Counted from the first letter of the stretch, positions 1 through 9,534 are shown. The stretch: 64,000 bases of DNA from Alteromonadaceae bacterium BrNp21-10 (GCA_030418115.1 JAUHQD010000016.1:1-64000); one strand, 5' to 3'. Translations and numbers: made by a program. The notes: a model not told the origin generated them from the letters alone.

Positions 1-17
1 ACATCGCAGTACAACTC

Positions 18-96
18 AACTAAATTCTTCATGCCTGTTCCTTGTTGATTGAACCTTTCTTGGTCGAAAGATCCGATCTTGGAACAGGCATTTAGT
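18..96 (-). terminator. Long hairpin downstream of the TonB receptor gene
   Basis: An 11-bp perfect inverted repeat pairs 31-41 with 81-91, and a shorter A/T pair (18-23 with 91-96) can extend it. The 39-base loop holds a small inner hairpin (ctttc/gaaag). It lies 54 bases past the stop of the minus-strand receptor gene. The T-run is weak, so it may be a terminator or only an RNA-stabilising structure. Confidence 0.35.
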
Positions 97-144
97 TCAA
101 TTTCTTAAACCGAGCTGAGGTTAATTATGCATCTTAGTCGGGTA

Positions 145-3090
145 TTAGAACTTAAATTCTGCACCTGCATAATAATAGGCGCCGTTAAAGCCGAAAGGCG
201 CTGAACGGCGAGAGTAGGTGAATACTCCCGGGCTGCTGACAATGACGTTACCGGCATCATCGACAATCGTGCCATTACGTGAATTACCTACGGCATTTTT
301 ATCGGGCATTACATCAAATAAGTTATTGGCACCGAAATTAACCGAAAAATTATCCGATACTTGGTAACTAACACGCAAATCCGTTAGCACTTCTGCGCCA
401 TAAGTTTGGGTGTCACCATCGGTAACGGTGTATTCGCCATAACGGTTGAACGCTAACGTCATTGACCAGCTATCCAATTTATACAAACCGCTTAAGCTAA
501 TGCGACTTTCTGGCTGCCATTCTTCGATAATCGATACATCTTGAGCAGAAAATACCACATCGGTAGACAAGGTTTCTAAACCACTACCTACGGGAGTAAA
601 TAAGCTTACGACTTCAGTATCGGTAAAGTTAGCGGCTAAAGTTAGGTCTAAGTCACCACCAGCGATATCGGTATTGTAAGTCGCAACAATATCCACACCA
701 GAGGTTTCAGTATTCGCGCCATTTAAGAAAAACTGACCAGCGCCAGCGCCTGCTGCAACTAAGGCTGAATCTAAGGTAGCGGAAATACCTTTACCTAAGC
801 GATTACTGATAACAATACGATCGTCAATATCGATAGCGTAGTAATCCACTGTGACATTCACATTATCAAAAGCATTGAATACGGCACCGATGCTCCAGTT
901 GGTTGACTCTTCTTCTTTCAATTCTGGAATACCAATGGCTTGTGCGAGAGTACTATCGTTTCTAAAAGTACCCACTTCTTCAGCCACTAAGTTGCCCTCG
1001 CCGTTAACCACAAATTGGGTACTGACGTTGTTGAAGTAAAGTTGCTGCATTGATGGCGCTCTAAAGCCAGTACTGATGGCACTACGTAACGATAAGCTTT
1101 CAGTCACTGACCAGTTGGCTGCCAGCTTAAGGTTGGAGGTATCACCGAAACCATCATAGTCGTCATAGCGGATCGCTGCGCTTAAGATAAAGTCTTGAGT
1201 GAGTTCTGCTTCAGCATCAATGTAAAAAGAAATCACATCACGGGATTCATCCACCGATGAGGCCGGCCCTATGCCTGGGAATCCTTGAATTCCGCCTGCT
1301 GCATTTTCACTTCCAACACCACCGCTCATGCCGGTGTATAAGTTAATGCCATTAACAGAGTCATAATCTTTATAGGCGTATTCATCGCCGGCAATGATAC
1401 GGTATTCATCAGTACGAATTTCAGAGCCCATGGCGAGAGATATTATGTCAAAGCTCTGAGTGTAATCTAAATTAATGGTTTGTAGACTTAGTTCTAAACC
1501 GTAGGCGTAAGCACTAGTCGGAATAGTATTTCTAATCTCACTGGCACCTAAGCCTCTGGCATAGCGTAGTTCATTGGCATAGGAAGAATTAATGGAGTCA
1601 CTAGTGGTGTAATCAATGGCATTTTCACCATAGGTATATGATAAATCTAATGTGGCGCCGTTGTTGAAATCGGTTTTGTAGCCAAAATTGTAAGAGATGT
1701 CATCAATTTGCGAATTGATTTTAGGTAAAAAGCCTGCCGGTATAGTGGCATCACCGTCTTGCAATGGTGCATTGCCGTCGGTATTAGCATTGTGGCGGAA
1801 AAACGCAGCAGATTGATTTTCACGGTTTGAGTAAGTAATAAAACCATAGAGCTCACCCGCCCCTAATTGAAAATCGGTATTAATGGTTAATGCCAATTGG
1901 CTTGAGTCGGCATCACCAATGCGAAACGTATTACGCGGCGCAGTCAGTTCAGGTGGATCACCGGCTAGCAATGTGCCATCAGCTAAGGTTGTACAACCGG
2001 GAAATTGGCATGAACCATGTAAGCCAGCGCGGTTAGTATTGCCGCGGTCACGATAGTTAATAGTGGCATTCAAGAAGCCGCTGTCACCTAAGGCAAAACC
2101 TTTAGTGAGATCCATATTGGTGCTCTGGCCATCACCTTCGGAAAATTCACCGTAATTGAGGGCAAAGCGGCCGCTGTCTTCTACGTCATCTTTAAGGATG
2201 ATATTGATCACGCCAGCAATCGCATCAGAGCCATATTGGGCTGCCGCACCGTCGCGCAATACTTCGATGCGTTTAATGGATGCTGCCGGTATGGCGTTCA
2301 TGTCGGTGCCCGCGGTACCACGACCTACAGAAGTGTTGATATGAATCAAACTCGCTTGATGGCGGCGTTTACCGTTGATTAGCACTAAGGTTTGATCTGG
2401 GCCTAAACCTCTTAATGTGGCGGGTCTTAAAGCATCAGTACCATCGCTGATAGCTGAACTGGAGAAATTAAAGGAAGGGGCGATGGCTTGTAGCATTCTG
2501 CCCACTTCGATTTGTCCGGTATTGGCTAATGCTTCTGCGGATAAAATATCTACCGGCACAGGTAAATCATCAGCTGAACGCCCTGCTACGCGGCTACCGG
2601 TAACGGCTATTTTTTCAATTCGGGGTTCGGCTTGTTCTTGAGCTAACGCGGTTTGACTTGCACTGCTTAGAATGAGTGGTAACGCCGCTACTTGAAGTAA
2701 TTTATTTGATTTCAACTTATTGATGCTCCTGTCATTATTATCATTATCGAGTGTAATGCCCAGTTGACCCGATTGATCGATGACAGCAGTTAGCCCGGAA
2801 CCTTGAAGTAATTGTTGAAGTCCCTTCTGTGCCGAAAAAGTGCCCTTTAACTCATTGGCTTGATATTGCTTCGCCAAGTCAAAAGAAAACAAAATTGTTT
2901 GATTAGCTTGCTGACCAAATTCAATAAGCGCTTTATCGGCACGCTGCATGTCGATATCAAATCGAATCATATCGCTGGCGAATCCTTTAGGTGCCAATAA
3001 TAGAAAAGTCCAGAATATTAATTTGAAGACTTTCAGTATTCGCTTATCCGTAAATAAACGATATTGGTCTAAGATTCGTCGCCTGTGCAC
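145..3090 (-). CDS. TonB-dependent outer-membrane receptor with N-terminal STN signalling domain
   Basis: Outer-membrane active transporter that takes up a large ligand using TonB energy. In order: a signal-anchor-like stretch (about 20-39), an STN domain (about 42-113) of the kind that contacts a FecR protein in the periplasm, a second signal-peptide-like stretch (126-150, ending TALA-QE), a plug domain (about 157-300, with the segments GKRRHQ and LRDGAAAQYGSDAIAGV), and a beta-barrel to the C-terminal F-K-F. At 981 residues it has normal length for an STN-bearing receptor. The start used is GTG; no strong ribosome site was seen. It is last in a sigma-fecR-receptor row, the layout of FecIRA-type surface signalling. 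The substrate is not shown by the sequence; neighbouring mannan genes suggest manno-oligosaccharides, but an iron chelate is possible. Confidence 0.88.
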   Translation of the reverse strand: MHRRRILDQYRLFTDKRILKVFKLIFWTFLLLAPKGFASDMIRFDIDMQRADKALIEFGQQANQTILFSFDLAKQYQANELKGTFSAQKGLQQLLQGSGLTAVIDQSGQLGITLDNDNNDRSINKLKSNKLLQVAALPLILSSASQTALAQEQAEPRIEKIAVTGSRVAGRSADDLPVPVDILSAEALANTGQIEVGRMLQAIAPSFNFSSSAISDGTDALRPATLRGLGPDQTLVLINGKRRHQASLIHINTSVGRGTAGTDMNAIPAASIKRIEVLRDGAAAQYGSDAIAGVINIILKDDVEDSGRFALNYGEFSEGDGQSTNMDLTKGFALGDSGFLNATINYRDRGNTNRAGLHGSCQFPGCTTLADGTLLAGDPPELTAPRNTFRIGDADSSQLALTINTDFQLGAGELYGFITYSNRENQSAAFFRHNANTDGNAPLQDGDATIPAGFLPKINSQIDDISYNFGYKTDFNNGATLDLSYTYGENAIDYTTSDSINSSYANELRYARGLGASEIRNTIPTSAYAYGLELSLQTINLDYTQSFDIISLAMGSEIRTDEYRIIAGDEYAYKDYDSVNGINLYTGMSGGVGSENAAGGIQGFPGIGPASSVDESRDVISFYIDAEAELTQDFILSAAIRYDDYDGFGDTSNLKLAANWSVTESLSLRSAISTGFRAPSMQQLYFNNVSTQFVVNGEGNLVAEEVGTFRNDSTLAQAIGIPELKEEESTNWSIGAVFNAFDNVNVTVDYYAIDIDDRIVISNRLGKGISATLDSALVAAGAGAGQFFLNGANTETSGVDIVATYNTDIAGGDLDLTLAANFTDTEVVSLFTPVGSGLETLSTDVVFSAQDVSIIEEWQPESRISLSGLYKLDSWSMTLAFNRYGEYTVTDGDTQTYGAEVLTDLRVSYQVSDNFSVNFGANNLFDVMPDKNAVGNSRNGTIVDDAGNVIVSSPGVFTYSRRSAPFGFNGAYYYAGAEFKF

Positions 3091-3189
3091 TATCCATAAA
3101 CAGGTCAGAATAAAAAATCCTCTATGCTTAATTTAAATTTCTAACAATCATTCAAAATTTCGCTAAAAAAGTAAATCTTTTAGGGCTCA

Positions 3190-4251
3190 TTATGAGTTAT
3201 TTGCATGCAAGATAATATGTTGAGGAGACTGGTAATGAGTTTTTATGTTGAAGTTTTGGTGTAATGATTTAATTAAACCATCGATATCATCAGCTTTGAA
3301 ATAGCCCGATACTTTGACCTCCGCTAATGTCGGGTCGGCTAAAGAGAATGTTTTGGTAGTATAACGGCTAATATCATCCAGCACTTTATCTAGATTTTCA
3401 CCATCAAAAATTAGCATCCCTTGTTGCCATGCTAAGTCCCGTTGTACTTCATCTAAAGAAATGCTTTTTACTGGAGTGGAAATATTATCGTTAATAATGG
3501 CTTTTTCCCCGGAGCGTACAATCACGTCATTGGCGGATAAGGGGGATGAGTGCTCAAAGGACGCTAATACCTCAGGCAAGGATATATTCACGGCGGCCAT
3601 CAATACTTTGCCTTCAGTGACCACTAGCTCAATATCATCATCTTTATGTTTGCGTACATTAAATATTGTTCCAAGCGCGGTAAAGGATTTTTTACCGACG
3701 CTAACAGTAAAGGGGCGATGTGGATCAGAAGCAACATCAAACTGAACTTCGCCTTGAATCAACTCTATGCGGCGACTGTCATTGGTATATTCCACTTTGA
3801 CCATGCTATTGGTATTTAAGTGAATTAAGCTGCCGTCTGTGAGTGAAAAGTGTTGTTGTTGACCAATAGCTGTTTGGTAATGATGGGCCTTAACCGCTCC
3901 TGGAAACCATGCAGGAAGTTGTTGGCTATCTACTAATAAGGTGGCTGAGAAAAATGATGTCAGTACTAAAGATGCCGCTATCATCCAGACCTTAAACTTA
4001 GGTCTATTGTTCTTTTTAACATGCTGTGGAGTGGAATCTAAAGGGAACAATTCACTGAGTTGATCGAGTACGCTGATATCATCCCAAAGCGCGGCCATAA
4101 AGAACATGGCGTCACGATGATGCTCATTTTTAAGCCATGCTATCAATAATGTCAATTCGGTTGTAGATAAGCCTCTATCTAGTCGGCTGACCCACAAACT
4201 GGCTTGTTCTTGTATAGCAGCTTTGCTATGAAAAGTGGCAACGTTACTCAT
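3190..4251 (-). CDS. FecR-family transmembrane anti-sigma regulator
   Basis: Inner-membrane protein that would hold or activate the adjacent ECF sigma factor in response to the loaded TonB receptor. Visible parts: a short cytoplasmic N-terminal domain with the W-V-x-R-L-D-R-G and A-W-L-x-x-x-x-x-H sequence typical of FecR, one membrane segment (about 88-108, after a basic KKNNRPKFK stretch), then a periplasmic FecR domain (about 120-240) and a C-terminal region of DUF4974/STN-like type (about 280-350, KVSGYFKADDIDGLI). The gene starts only two bases after the sigma stop, so the two are surely co-transcribed, and the receptor follows after 99 bases. Which ligand system it serves is inferred from the neighbours. 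Confidence 0.87.
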   Translation of the reverse strand: MSNVATFHSKAAIQEQASLWVSRLDRGLSTTELTLLIAWLKNEHHRDAMFFMAALWDDISVLDQLSELFPLDSTPQHVKKNNRPKFKVWMIAASLVLTSFFSATLLVDSQQLPAWFPGAVKAHHYQTAIGQQQHFSLTDGSLIHLNTNSMVKVEYTNDSRRIELIQGEVQFDVASDPHRPFTVSVGKKSFTALGTIFNVRKHKDDDIELVVTEGKVLMAAVNISLPEVLASFEHSSPLSANDVIVRSGEKAIINDNISTPVKSISLDEVQRDLAWQQGMLIFDGENLDKVLDDISRYTTKTFSLADPTLAEVKVSGYFKADDIDGLIKSLHQNFNIKTHYQSPQHIILHANNS

Positions 4252-4253
4252 TG

Positions 4254-4808
4254 TTATCTCTTTTTTGCACTATGTTGTGCATGGGTATTGATTTTCGCAT
4301 GCTGATGTTCAATTTTTTGCATGTACTGCGCTGATTGCAGTAACCCTTTTGCCACATGCTTTTCCACCGTACTCTGGCTTAATTGTAAATAATCGGCTAT
4401 TTCTTTTTGTGTTAAACCGTAGACTTTTTTTAATATAAAAGCTTTGCGTACGTTACCGTCCAGTTGTTCGGTTGCTTTGCAAAACAAAAGGAAGCGTTCC
4501 TTACTGGCAAATTGTGATTCAAAACTTTGGGTATTTAACTCGACAGGCGGAAAAGCAAAATCCTCTAATGAATCGTTATATTTATTATCCCATTTAGCTA
4601 AATGATTTAGAGCTAAATGCTTTGCTGTTTGCAGCATATAACTACGAACGTACTTGATTTCGCTTTTGAGATCCGCTTCATAACTGCGAATAAAGGTTTC
4701 TTGCACAATATCATCAATGTCGTCACGGCTGACAAATCTTCTGAGCAAGTGTTTTACCGCATTGGTATTAGGGAGAAATCTGCTGATAAACGAAGATTGA
4801 TTAGACAC
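4254..4808 (-). CDS. ECF-type RNA polymerase sigma factor (FecI-like)
   Basis: Small sigma-70 family factor of 184 residues with region 2 (about 15-80, including DDIDDIVQETFIRSYEAD and the promoter-melting area) and region 4 (about 115-165, with the helix-turn-helix GLTQKEIADYLQLSQSTVEKH). The DDIxDIVQETF box is typical of FecI-like factors. It would direct transcription of the receptor gene and probably its own row. It precedes fecR by two bases. Its own promoter must lie in 4809-4925, just after the esterase stop, so it may be read separately from the sugar genes or by read-through. The C-terminal tail is unusually rich in H, Q and K. Confidence 0.88.
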   Translation of the reverse strand: MSNQSSFISRFLPNTNAVKHLLRRFVSRDDIDDIVQETFIRSYEADLKSEIKYVRSYMLQTAKHLALNHLAKWDNKYNDSLEDFAFPPVELNTQSFESQFASKERFLLFCKATEQLDGNVRKAFILKKVYGLTQKEIADYLQLSQSTVEKHVAKGLLQSAQYMQKIEHQHAKINTHAQHSAKKR

Positions 4809-4925
4809 GTTTTTATTATTTTATTGTTTATTTGTTGAGCAGTTTAGGGCGGATAGAGACAAAAAACAAATGCTAATCGGCTGATGGGACGAGTTAACGC
4901 CACATCAGCACTAAAACCTACTTTG

Positions 4926-6848
4926 CTACTGTACTTGCTCAGCAGTCCAATTGTCGGTTCTAAACGGGATTGCCGGTAATCCTTGTTGGTTAACTAAATT
5001 AACCTGTGGATAATCGGCCCAAGCATAGCGTACCGCTTTGGGTTGTTTAACCTTCGGGTGACTCAAGCGCACTATTTCGCCATCAATGTTGGCGTTGGCC
5101 GGATAAAACTGCTTGTCGGCACCAGCAATGATAAAACCTTTTATTGGCAGCTTATCGTTGCTGTGTAGTTGTTCTGCATAATCAAAATGTAGAATGACGT
5201 TCTCACCATCAATTTCATGGTGGCTATAGTCTGGGCCGCTGGGAACGTTGTTCTGTCCGTATACCATGCGCTTGGCTTGTAACCATAAGCGCTTACCCAC
5301 ATCTTGTTTGTTCGCAGGATGGATATTATCCGCTTCGCCAATATCAATGGTGGTGGCCATCGCGGTATTCGGCAGTGTTAACGTCTGTCGCTGGCTGTCC
5401 CGTAAATAGGCCCAAGGGCTTTTAGGTTGTAAGGCTTGAGGCTTTAAATAAGCGGCTAATTGTACAAATAAGAACGGCAATGAAGCGTCCTGTGCACGCT
5501 CCCGCCAGTTAGTGATCATCGTGCTAAATAGCTCATGGTATAGGGGATGTTCACCGACGTTATTTTCACCTTGATACCAAATTACGCCTTTAGTGGTGTA
5601 GGGCAGTAAAGGGTGGATCATGGCGTTATATAAAAATCCAGGGGTAAAACTAAAGCGCTTAACCTTAGGCAGAGGTGGTTGCAGCTTGTTGTTAACGTAC
5701 CACTGGCCTTCTAAATTGATTTTCTGTGATTCACTTTGCAGCCACATTTCGCCGGGACGACCGGCAAAAACGTTATTATCCCAGTCATTAGCGACGCGAA
5801 GGGTTATTTGATTATCGCCAACAACGAACTTGTCTTTAGCTATTTGATGGCGGGATTCACTGTCTTGCCATGATTCCTCTGCAATGAGTTCGTCGTTGAG
5901 GAATATCAATGCATTTTGCACTAAATCGCCCAAGAACAATTCAGAATCTGTGGTAGGTAAAGCGTCTAGAGTAAATGACTTACGCAACCAAACTAAATCA
6001 TGCAGTGGTTGTTTGTTGGGTAAATCCACGGTTTGCCAGTTGGAGAGGTCGATATCATTTTTATAGGCATTGGTTGCGCGGGCTAGGTCTAAATCACCAA
6101 TAAGTTGATATTTACGTTGTTCTTGTAGACTATTTTCTGCCATAACGGCGTCCCAGTCTGCGGTTTTGATAACCTCTTGTGCGCGTTGTTCATAACCGTT
6201 AACTGCAGTGAGTTTATTAACTTCGGTCCATGCCTCGGCAGGAGTGCCGCCCCAATTTGAATCGATGATCCCTACAGCGACATTCTGCTCTTGGTGCAGG
6301 TGTTTGGCGAAAAACCACGCAATAGCAGAGAACTCCATGACATTTTTTTGATTGGCAAGTTTCCAGCTGGCATCGGGTAACATCTGTTGTTTTTCATGAG
6401 CGACAATATTCGGCACTTCAAACACTCTTATTTGTGGGTACTCGGCGTCGAGCGTTTCTTGTTCAAGATTATCGATGCCCCAGCTGAGTTTCCATTCCAT
6501 GTTGGATTGGCCACCGGCAATCCACACATCACCAAAATACACATCATCAATAGACAGTATTTCGTCAGCATTAATCTTGAGTGTATAGGGCCCTCCTTTA
6601 CTGCTGGCGGGTAACATCACTTGCCAATTGCCGTCACTGTCTGCTTTAGTGTTGAGCTGGTGCTTGGCAATACTAATGCTCAATGTTTGCCCTGCCGCGG
6701 CGGTTCCCCAAACACGTACGGGTTTGTCTCGTTGCAATACCATATGCTCGCTAAATAATGGCGACAAAGTTATTTGGGCGATTGCTGAAGTACTAAGCAT
6801 CAGCATTAACCCCAGCAGTATAGTTTTGCAGAAAATGCTTTTGGGCAT
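4926..6848 (-). CDS. Secreted sialate O-acetylesterase-family carbohydrate esterase
   Basis: SGNH-hydrolase-type esterase of 640 residues. It has a signal peptide (1-24, cut near SAIA-Q), a beta-rich N-terminal part, the nucleophile block G-G-Q-S-N-M-E-W (Ser115), an inserted jelly-roll-like module (about 270-370) and the second SGNH half with GVIWYQGENNVGEH. A family member of this shape removes O-acetyl groups from sugars. Sialic acid genes are absent here, while mannan enzymes surround it, so deacetylation of acetylated mannan or glucomannan is the better reading; this is inference from context. It lies 16 bases after the AGE-family gene and probably shares its transcript. The periplasm is the likely site. 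Confidence 0.82.
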   Translation of the reverse strand: MPKSIFCKTILLGLMLMLSTSAIAQITLSPLFSEHMVLQRDKPVRVWGTAAAGQTLSISIAKHQLNTKADSDGNWQVMLPASSKGGPYTLKINADEILSIDDVYFGDVWIAGGQSNMEWKLSWGIDNLEQETLDAEYPQIRVFEVPNIVAHEKQQMLPDASWKLANQKNVMEFSAIAWFFAKHLHQEQNVAVGIIDSNWGGTPAEAWTEVNKLTAVNGYEQRAQEVIKTADWDAVMAENSLQEQRKYQLIGDLDLARATNAYKNDIDLSNWQTVDLPNKQPLHDLVWLRKSFTLDALPTTDSELFLGDLVQNALIFLNDELIAEESWQDSESRHQIAKDKFVVGDNQITLRVANDWDNNVFAGRPGEMWLQSESQKINLEGQWYVNNKLQPPLPKVKRFSFTPGFLYNAMIHPLLPYTTKGVIWYQGENNVGEHPLYHELFSTMITNWRERAQDASLPFLFVQLAAYLKPQALQPKSPWAYLRDSQRQTLTLPNTAMATTIDIGEADNIHPANKQDVGKRLWLQAKRMVYGQNNVPSGPDYSHHEIDGENVILHFDYAEQLHSNDKLPIKGFIIAGADKQFYPANANIDGEIVRLSHPKVKQPKAVRYAWADYPQVNLVNQQGLPAIPFRTDNWTAEQVQ

Positions 6849-6864
6849 AATGTCATCCTAATAA

Positions 6865-8016
6865 TTATTGTTCGCAATATTTAACGGCTTCAATACAGGC
6901 CAAAATTAAATGATATAGAGTACTTGCCGGTGCCAACTCCATGGCGACATTATTGTTGCCATCAAGCTGATCAATGTACGAACCTGCTACGGAATCGGAA
7001 ATATAGTATTTAAACAATAATTCAATGGCATCGGCCGCGCCTTGCTCGCAAGATTTATCGCCCGCCCAAGCTTGCGCAATATTGGCTTTAAGCATTTCTG
7101 TTGTGGTCCAACAACGTTTACTGGCACTGACAATGTCACCCGTGGGGGAGATTTCATCAAACAGTAAACCGGTGGCTTTGTCTTGGCCTAAACTGAGGGC
7201 ATTGTTGTAGAGTGCCTGACAATACTTTTCTACTGGGGTGCCAGTAAACTGTTGGTATTTACGCAGCAACCACACCCATTCCATCATATGGCCGGGTTCA
7301 ATAATTTGACCTTTCGCGCCGGCTGCATGTTGCCAATCATCGCTGAAAAATTCTCGTAGTACTTGATATTCGGCATCAAAAAATACGGTTTCAAATAAAC
7401 AAAAAATTTCGCCGGCTTTGGCCAGCCATTTACCATCTTTGGTGGCTTCATACAGCGCTAAAAACGCTTCAAATAAATGCATGTGTGGATTCTGACGGCG
7501 TACTGGGGCGTTGTAGTTGCCTTCCATCCAACCGCCGGGGGCGACTTTTAAATTATTCTCAATGTGGGCTAATAGGGCATCGGCTTGAGCGAGTGCGGTA
7601 AGATCATTAAAAACTTTATAGCGATAACCTGCGGCCAAAAAGAAAAAGGCCATATCGTAAAGATCTTGCATGTCATCAAGAGGGTTATTGTCTTTATCCA
7701 ACAAGTGCATAAAGGTGCTGTTGGCGTGGGGATTAATCGCGTGTTGGTTTAAGAAACCAACAATCCCATTGACGGTCTCTAAGCCGTTGTCCATCCAACC
7801 CATTTCTGTGGCAATGCAGTAGGAAAATAATTGGCGACATTGTACACGGATGCGCTTAGTTGATTGTAAATCCGGAGTGCCATCGGTCAACAGGCGTTCA
7901 TGGCTAGCACCTGTAGTAGCTTCAATGCCGGTACTTGACCAAAATGGTAAGGCTTGATGAATCATCCAAGTTTTAAATTTTTCAGAGGCTTGTAATAGCG
8001 GGGTAGAAATTGTCAT
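6865..8016 (-). CDS. AGE-family sugar isomerase/epimerase (probable D-mannose isomerase)
   Basis: Cytosolic (alpha/alpha)6-barrel enzyme of the N-acylglucosamine 2-epimerase superfamily, 383 residues, no signal peptide. Family landmarks are R-V-Q-C-R-Q near residue 57, R-R-Q-N-P-H-M-H-L-F-E-A near 174, E-P-G-H-M-M-E-W near 242 and K-R-C-W-T-T-T-E near 314; the two histidines in the middle motifs are the usual proton-transfer pair. Members with these motifs turn D-mannose to D-fructose (mannose isomerase) or epimerise mannose/glucose. It differs clearly from the second AGE enzyme at 10800-11996. Placed between lacI and the esterase in one strand, it would deal with free mannose released from mannan. 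Exact substrate is not settled by sequence. Confidence 0.8.
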   Translation of the reverse strand: MTISTPLLQASEKFKTWMIHQALPFWSSTGIEATTGASHERLLTDGTPDLQSTKRIRVQCRQLFSYCIATEMGWMDNGLETVNGIVGFLNQHAINPHANSTFMHLLDKDNNPLDDMQDLYDMAFFFLAAGYRYKVFNDLTALAQADALLAHIENNLKVAPGGWMEGNYNAPVRRQNPHMHLFEAFLALYEATKDGKWLAKAGEIFCLFETVFFDAEYQVLREFFSDDWQHAAGAKGQIIEPGHMMEWVWLLRKYQQFTGTPVEKYCQALYNNALSLGQDKATGLLFDEISPTGDIVSASKRCWTTTEMLKANIAQAWAGDKSCEQGAADAIELLFKYYISDSVAGSYIDQLDGNNNVAMELAPASTLYHLILACIEAVKYCEQ

Positions 8017-8046
8017 GTTAATTCACTTATTTTTAAACGGAGAAAG

Positions 8047-8067
8047 TGCAAGGTGATGTGCCTTGCA
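8047..8067 (-). terminator. Hairpin between lacI-type regulator and the AGE gene
   Basis: A 7-bp perfect stem (8047-8053 with 8061-8067) and a 7-base loop lie in the 101-base gap between the regulator stop and the next minus-strand gene. Only a broken pyrimidine tract follows on the minus strand, so it may attenuate or stabilise rather than fully end transcription. Confidence 0.3.
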
Positions 8068-8117
8068 TTACTAATTGTCAAAATTATAGATAGATATTCG
8101 TCGGTTATCTCTTTGGA

Positions 8118-9110
8118 TTATTTACGTATGCCTGAACTTTGTCTAACGACAAACTCGTGGGGCATGACGTATTCAGTTTGTGCTGGTTCTTCACCGTGGA
8201 TCAATTGAAAAAGTAACTCGGCTGCTTTTTCCCCTATATCAATAGCGGGTTGTGACACTGTGGTGAGTGGCGGATCGCAATAATTAGACACATCTAAATT
8301 ATCAAAACCGGTAATGGAAATATCGCCAGGTACTTGAATATTTTTTTCCTTCAGACCTTTTATTGCACCGATAGCCATTTCGTCATTCATACAAAAAATA
8401 GCACTGGGGCGGTCTGGCATCTGCACAAAGTGTTGTACTGCATTCATACCCGACCACAGGGTAAAGTCACCTTCGGCAATTAGGTTGTCATCAAAGGCAA
8501 TCCCCGCATTGGCTAACCCTTGCTTATAACCTTTTAAACGGTCACGAGTATGAGGATTATCACGCATACCTGATATTACGCCGATACGTTTATGCCCATT
8601 ATCGATAAGGTAACTGATCACCTTCTCTGCGGCATCGACATTATCTATTCTTACCGATGGGTAGGGGGTAAATTCACAGCCTCCAGCATTGACGGCTAAT
8701 ACATTTTTACAGGGCAATACCGACTGTCCTTCATAATGGGGACGGAGTTGGATAATGCCATCGGCTTGGCGGGTTTCAACCAAGTTGACATAATCTTTGG
8801 TACGCTGGTGAGAGTTACGAGTGTCGCCCAATAAAACGTTGTAGCCATTTTTTTGGGCGACATCTTCAATACCACTGATCACTTTGGCGAAGAATAAGTT
8901 TGAAATATTAGGCACTAGGATAACAATGGTATTCGAGCGTTTATTGCGAAATTTTTGCGATAGCATATTCGGTTGATATTGTAGCTTATCAATGGCTTTC
9001 TGCACTTTTTTCAAACTTTCTCGAGATACTTTTTCGGGATTACTGATGGCGCGCGATACCGTGGCAATGGAGAGTCCAGATTCTTTTGAAACATCGCGAA
9101 TTGTAGCCAT
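8118..9110 (-). CDS. LacI-family transcriptional regulator of the mannan locus
   Basis: DNA-binding regulator of 330 residues. The N-terminal LacI helix-turn-helix is plain (ATIRDVSKESGLSIATVSRA, residues 2-21, then the hinge helix near 45-60), followed by a periplasmic-binding-protein-like sugar domain (about 62-325, with VPNISNLFFAKVISGIE and CMNDEMAIGAIKGL). It heads the minus-strand group with the mannose isomerase and the esterase and faces the GH130-epimerase pair. Two palindromes with the LacI-type central CG (9244-9255 and 9525-9534) lie in the shared intergenic region, so self-control and control of the divergent operon are expected. The inducer is unknown; a mannan-derived sugar is the natural guess. 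Confidence 0.92.
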   Translation of the reverse strand: MATIRDVSKESGLSIATVSRAISNPEKVSRESLKKVQKAIDKLQYQPNMLSQKFRNKRSNTIVILVPNISNLFFAKVISGIEDVAQKNGYNVLLGDTRNSHQRTKDYVNLVETRQADGIIQLRPHYEGQSVLPCKNVLAVNAGGCEFTPYPSVRIDNVDAAEKVISYLIDNGHKRIGVISGMRDNPHTRDRLKGYKQGLANAGIAFDDNLIAEGDFTLWSGMNAVQHFVQMPDRPSAIFCMNDEMAIGAIKGLKEKNIQVPGDISITGFDNLDVSNYCDPPLTTVSQPAIDIGEKAAELLFQLIHGEEPAQTEYVMPHEFVVRQSSGIRK

Positions 9111-9243
9111 AAGGTGTATTCCGTATTATTTAGTCATATCGAGTTATACTCTAAGTTTGCCTAAATTAATTAAATTTAAACAGATTTTTAAACAATTAAA
9201 TATTGATTTGTAGTAGTCTGAACCGATTCATTTTAGTACAATA

Positions 9244-9255
9244 GTAACCGGTTAC
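9244..9255. promoter_or_regulatory. LacI-family operator 1
   Basis: Perfect 12-bp palindrome GTAACCGGTTAC with the central CG pair characteristic of LacI/GalR-family operators. It lies 134 bases upstream of the regulator start, suitable for self-repression. Confidence 0.65.
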
Positions 9256-9524
9256 ATTAATTGTTTCAAAAAACATAAGTCTAATACTGAGAAAGATTAT
9301 ACTGCTTTTTTAGTTTGAAGCGGCATGTTGAGCATAACTCAATATGCGTTTTACAGATTTTACATCCCATTTTTTAATTGAGAATGGATGAATACAGTTA
9401 TCAATAAGACTTAGCTAGAATCAATTATTACTATGTATAACCGCCACCAAGCTAGATCCATGGTGTATTGCACGAAAGATGAAACATTAGTTTTCATTTT
9501 GTTATCTTTGATAAGATAGTGCTG

Positions 9525-9534
9525 TAACCGGTTA
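9525..9534. promoter_or_regulatory. LacI-family operator 2
   Basis: Palindrome TAACCGGTTA, sharing its whole core with the site at 9244-9255 and lying 57 bases before the GH130 start. The repetition of one exact palindrome in one intergenic region is the main support. Confidence 0.65.

Noticed and set aside
6865-8016. AGE enzyme and esterase as sialic acid catabolism
   Set aside because: No nanA, nanK or nanT is in reach, while GH130 and the 2-epimerase support mannan use.
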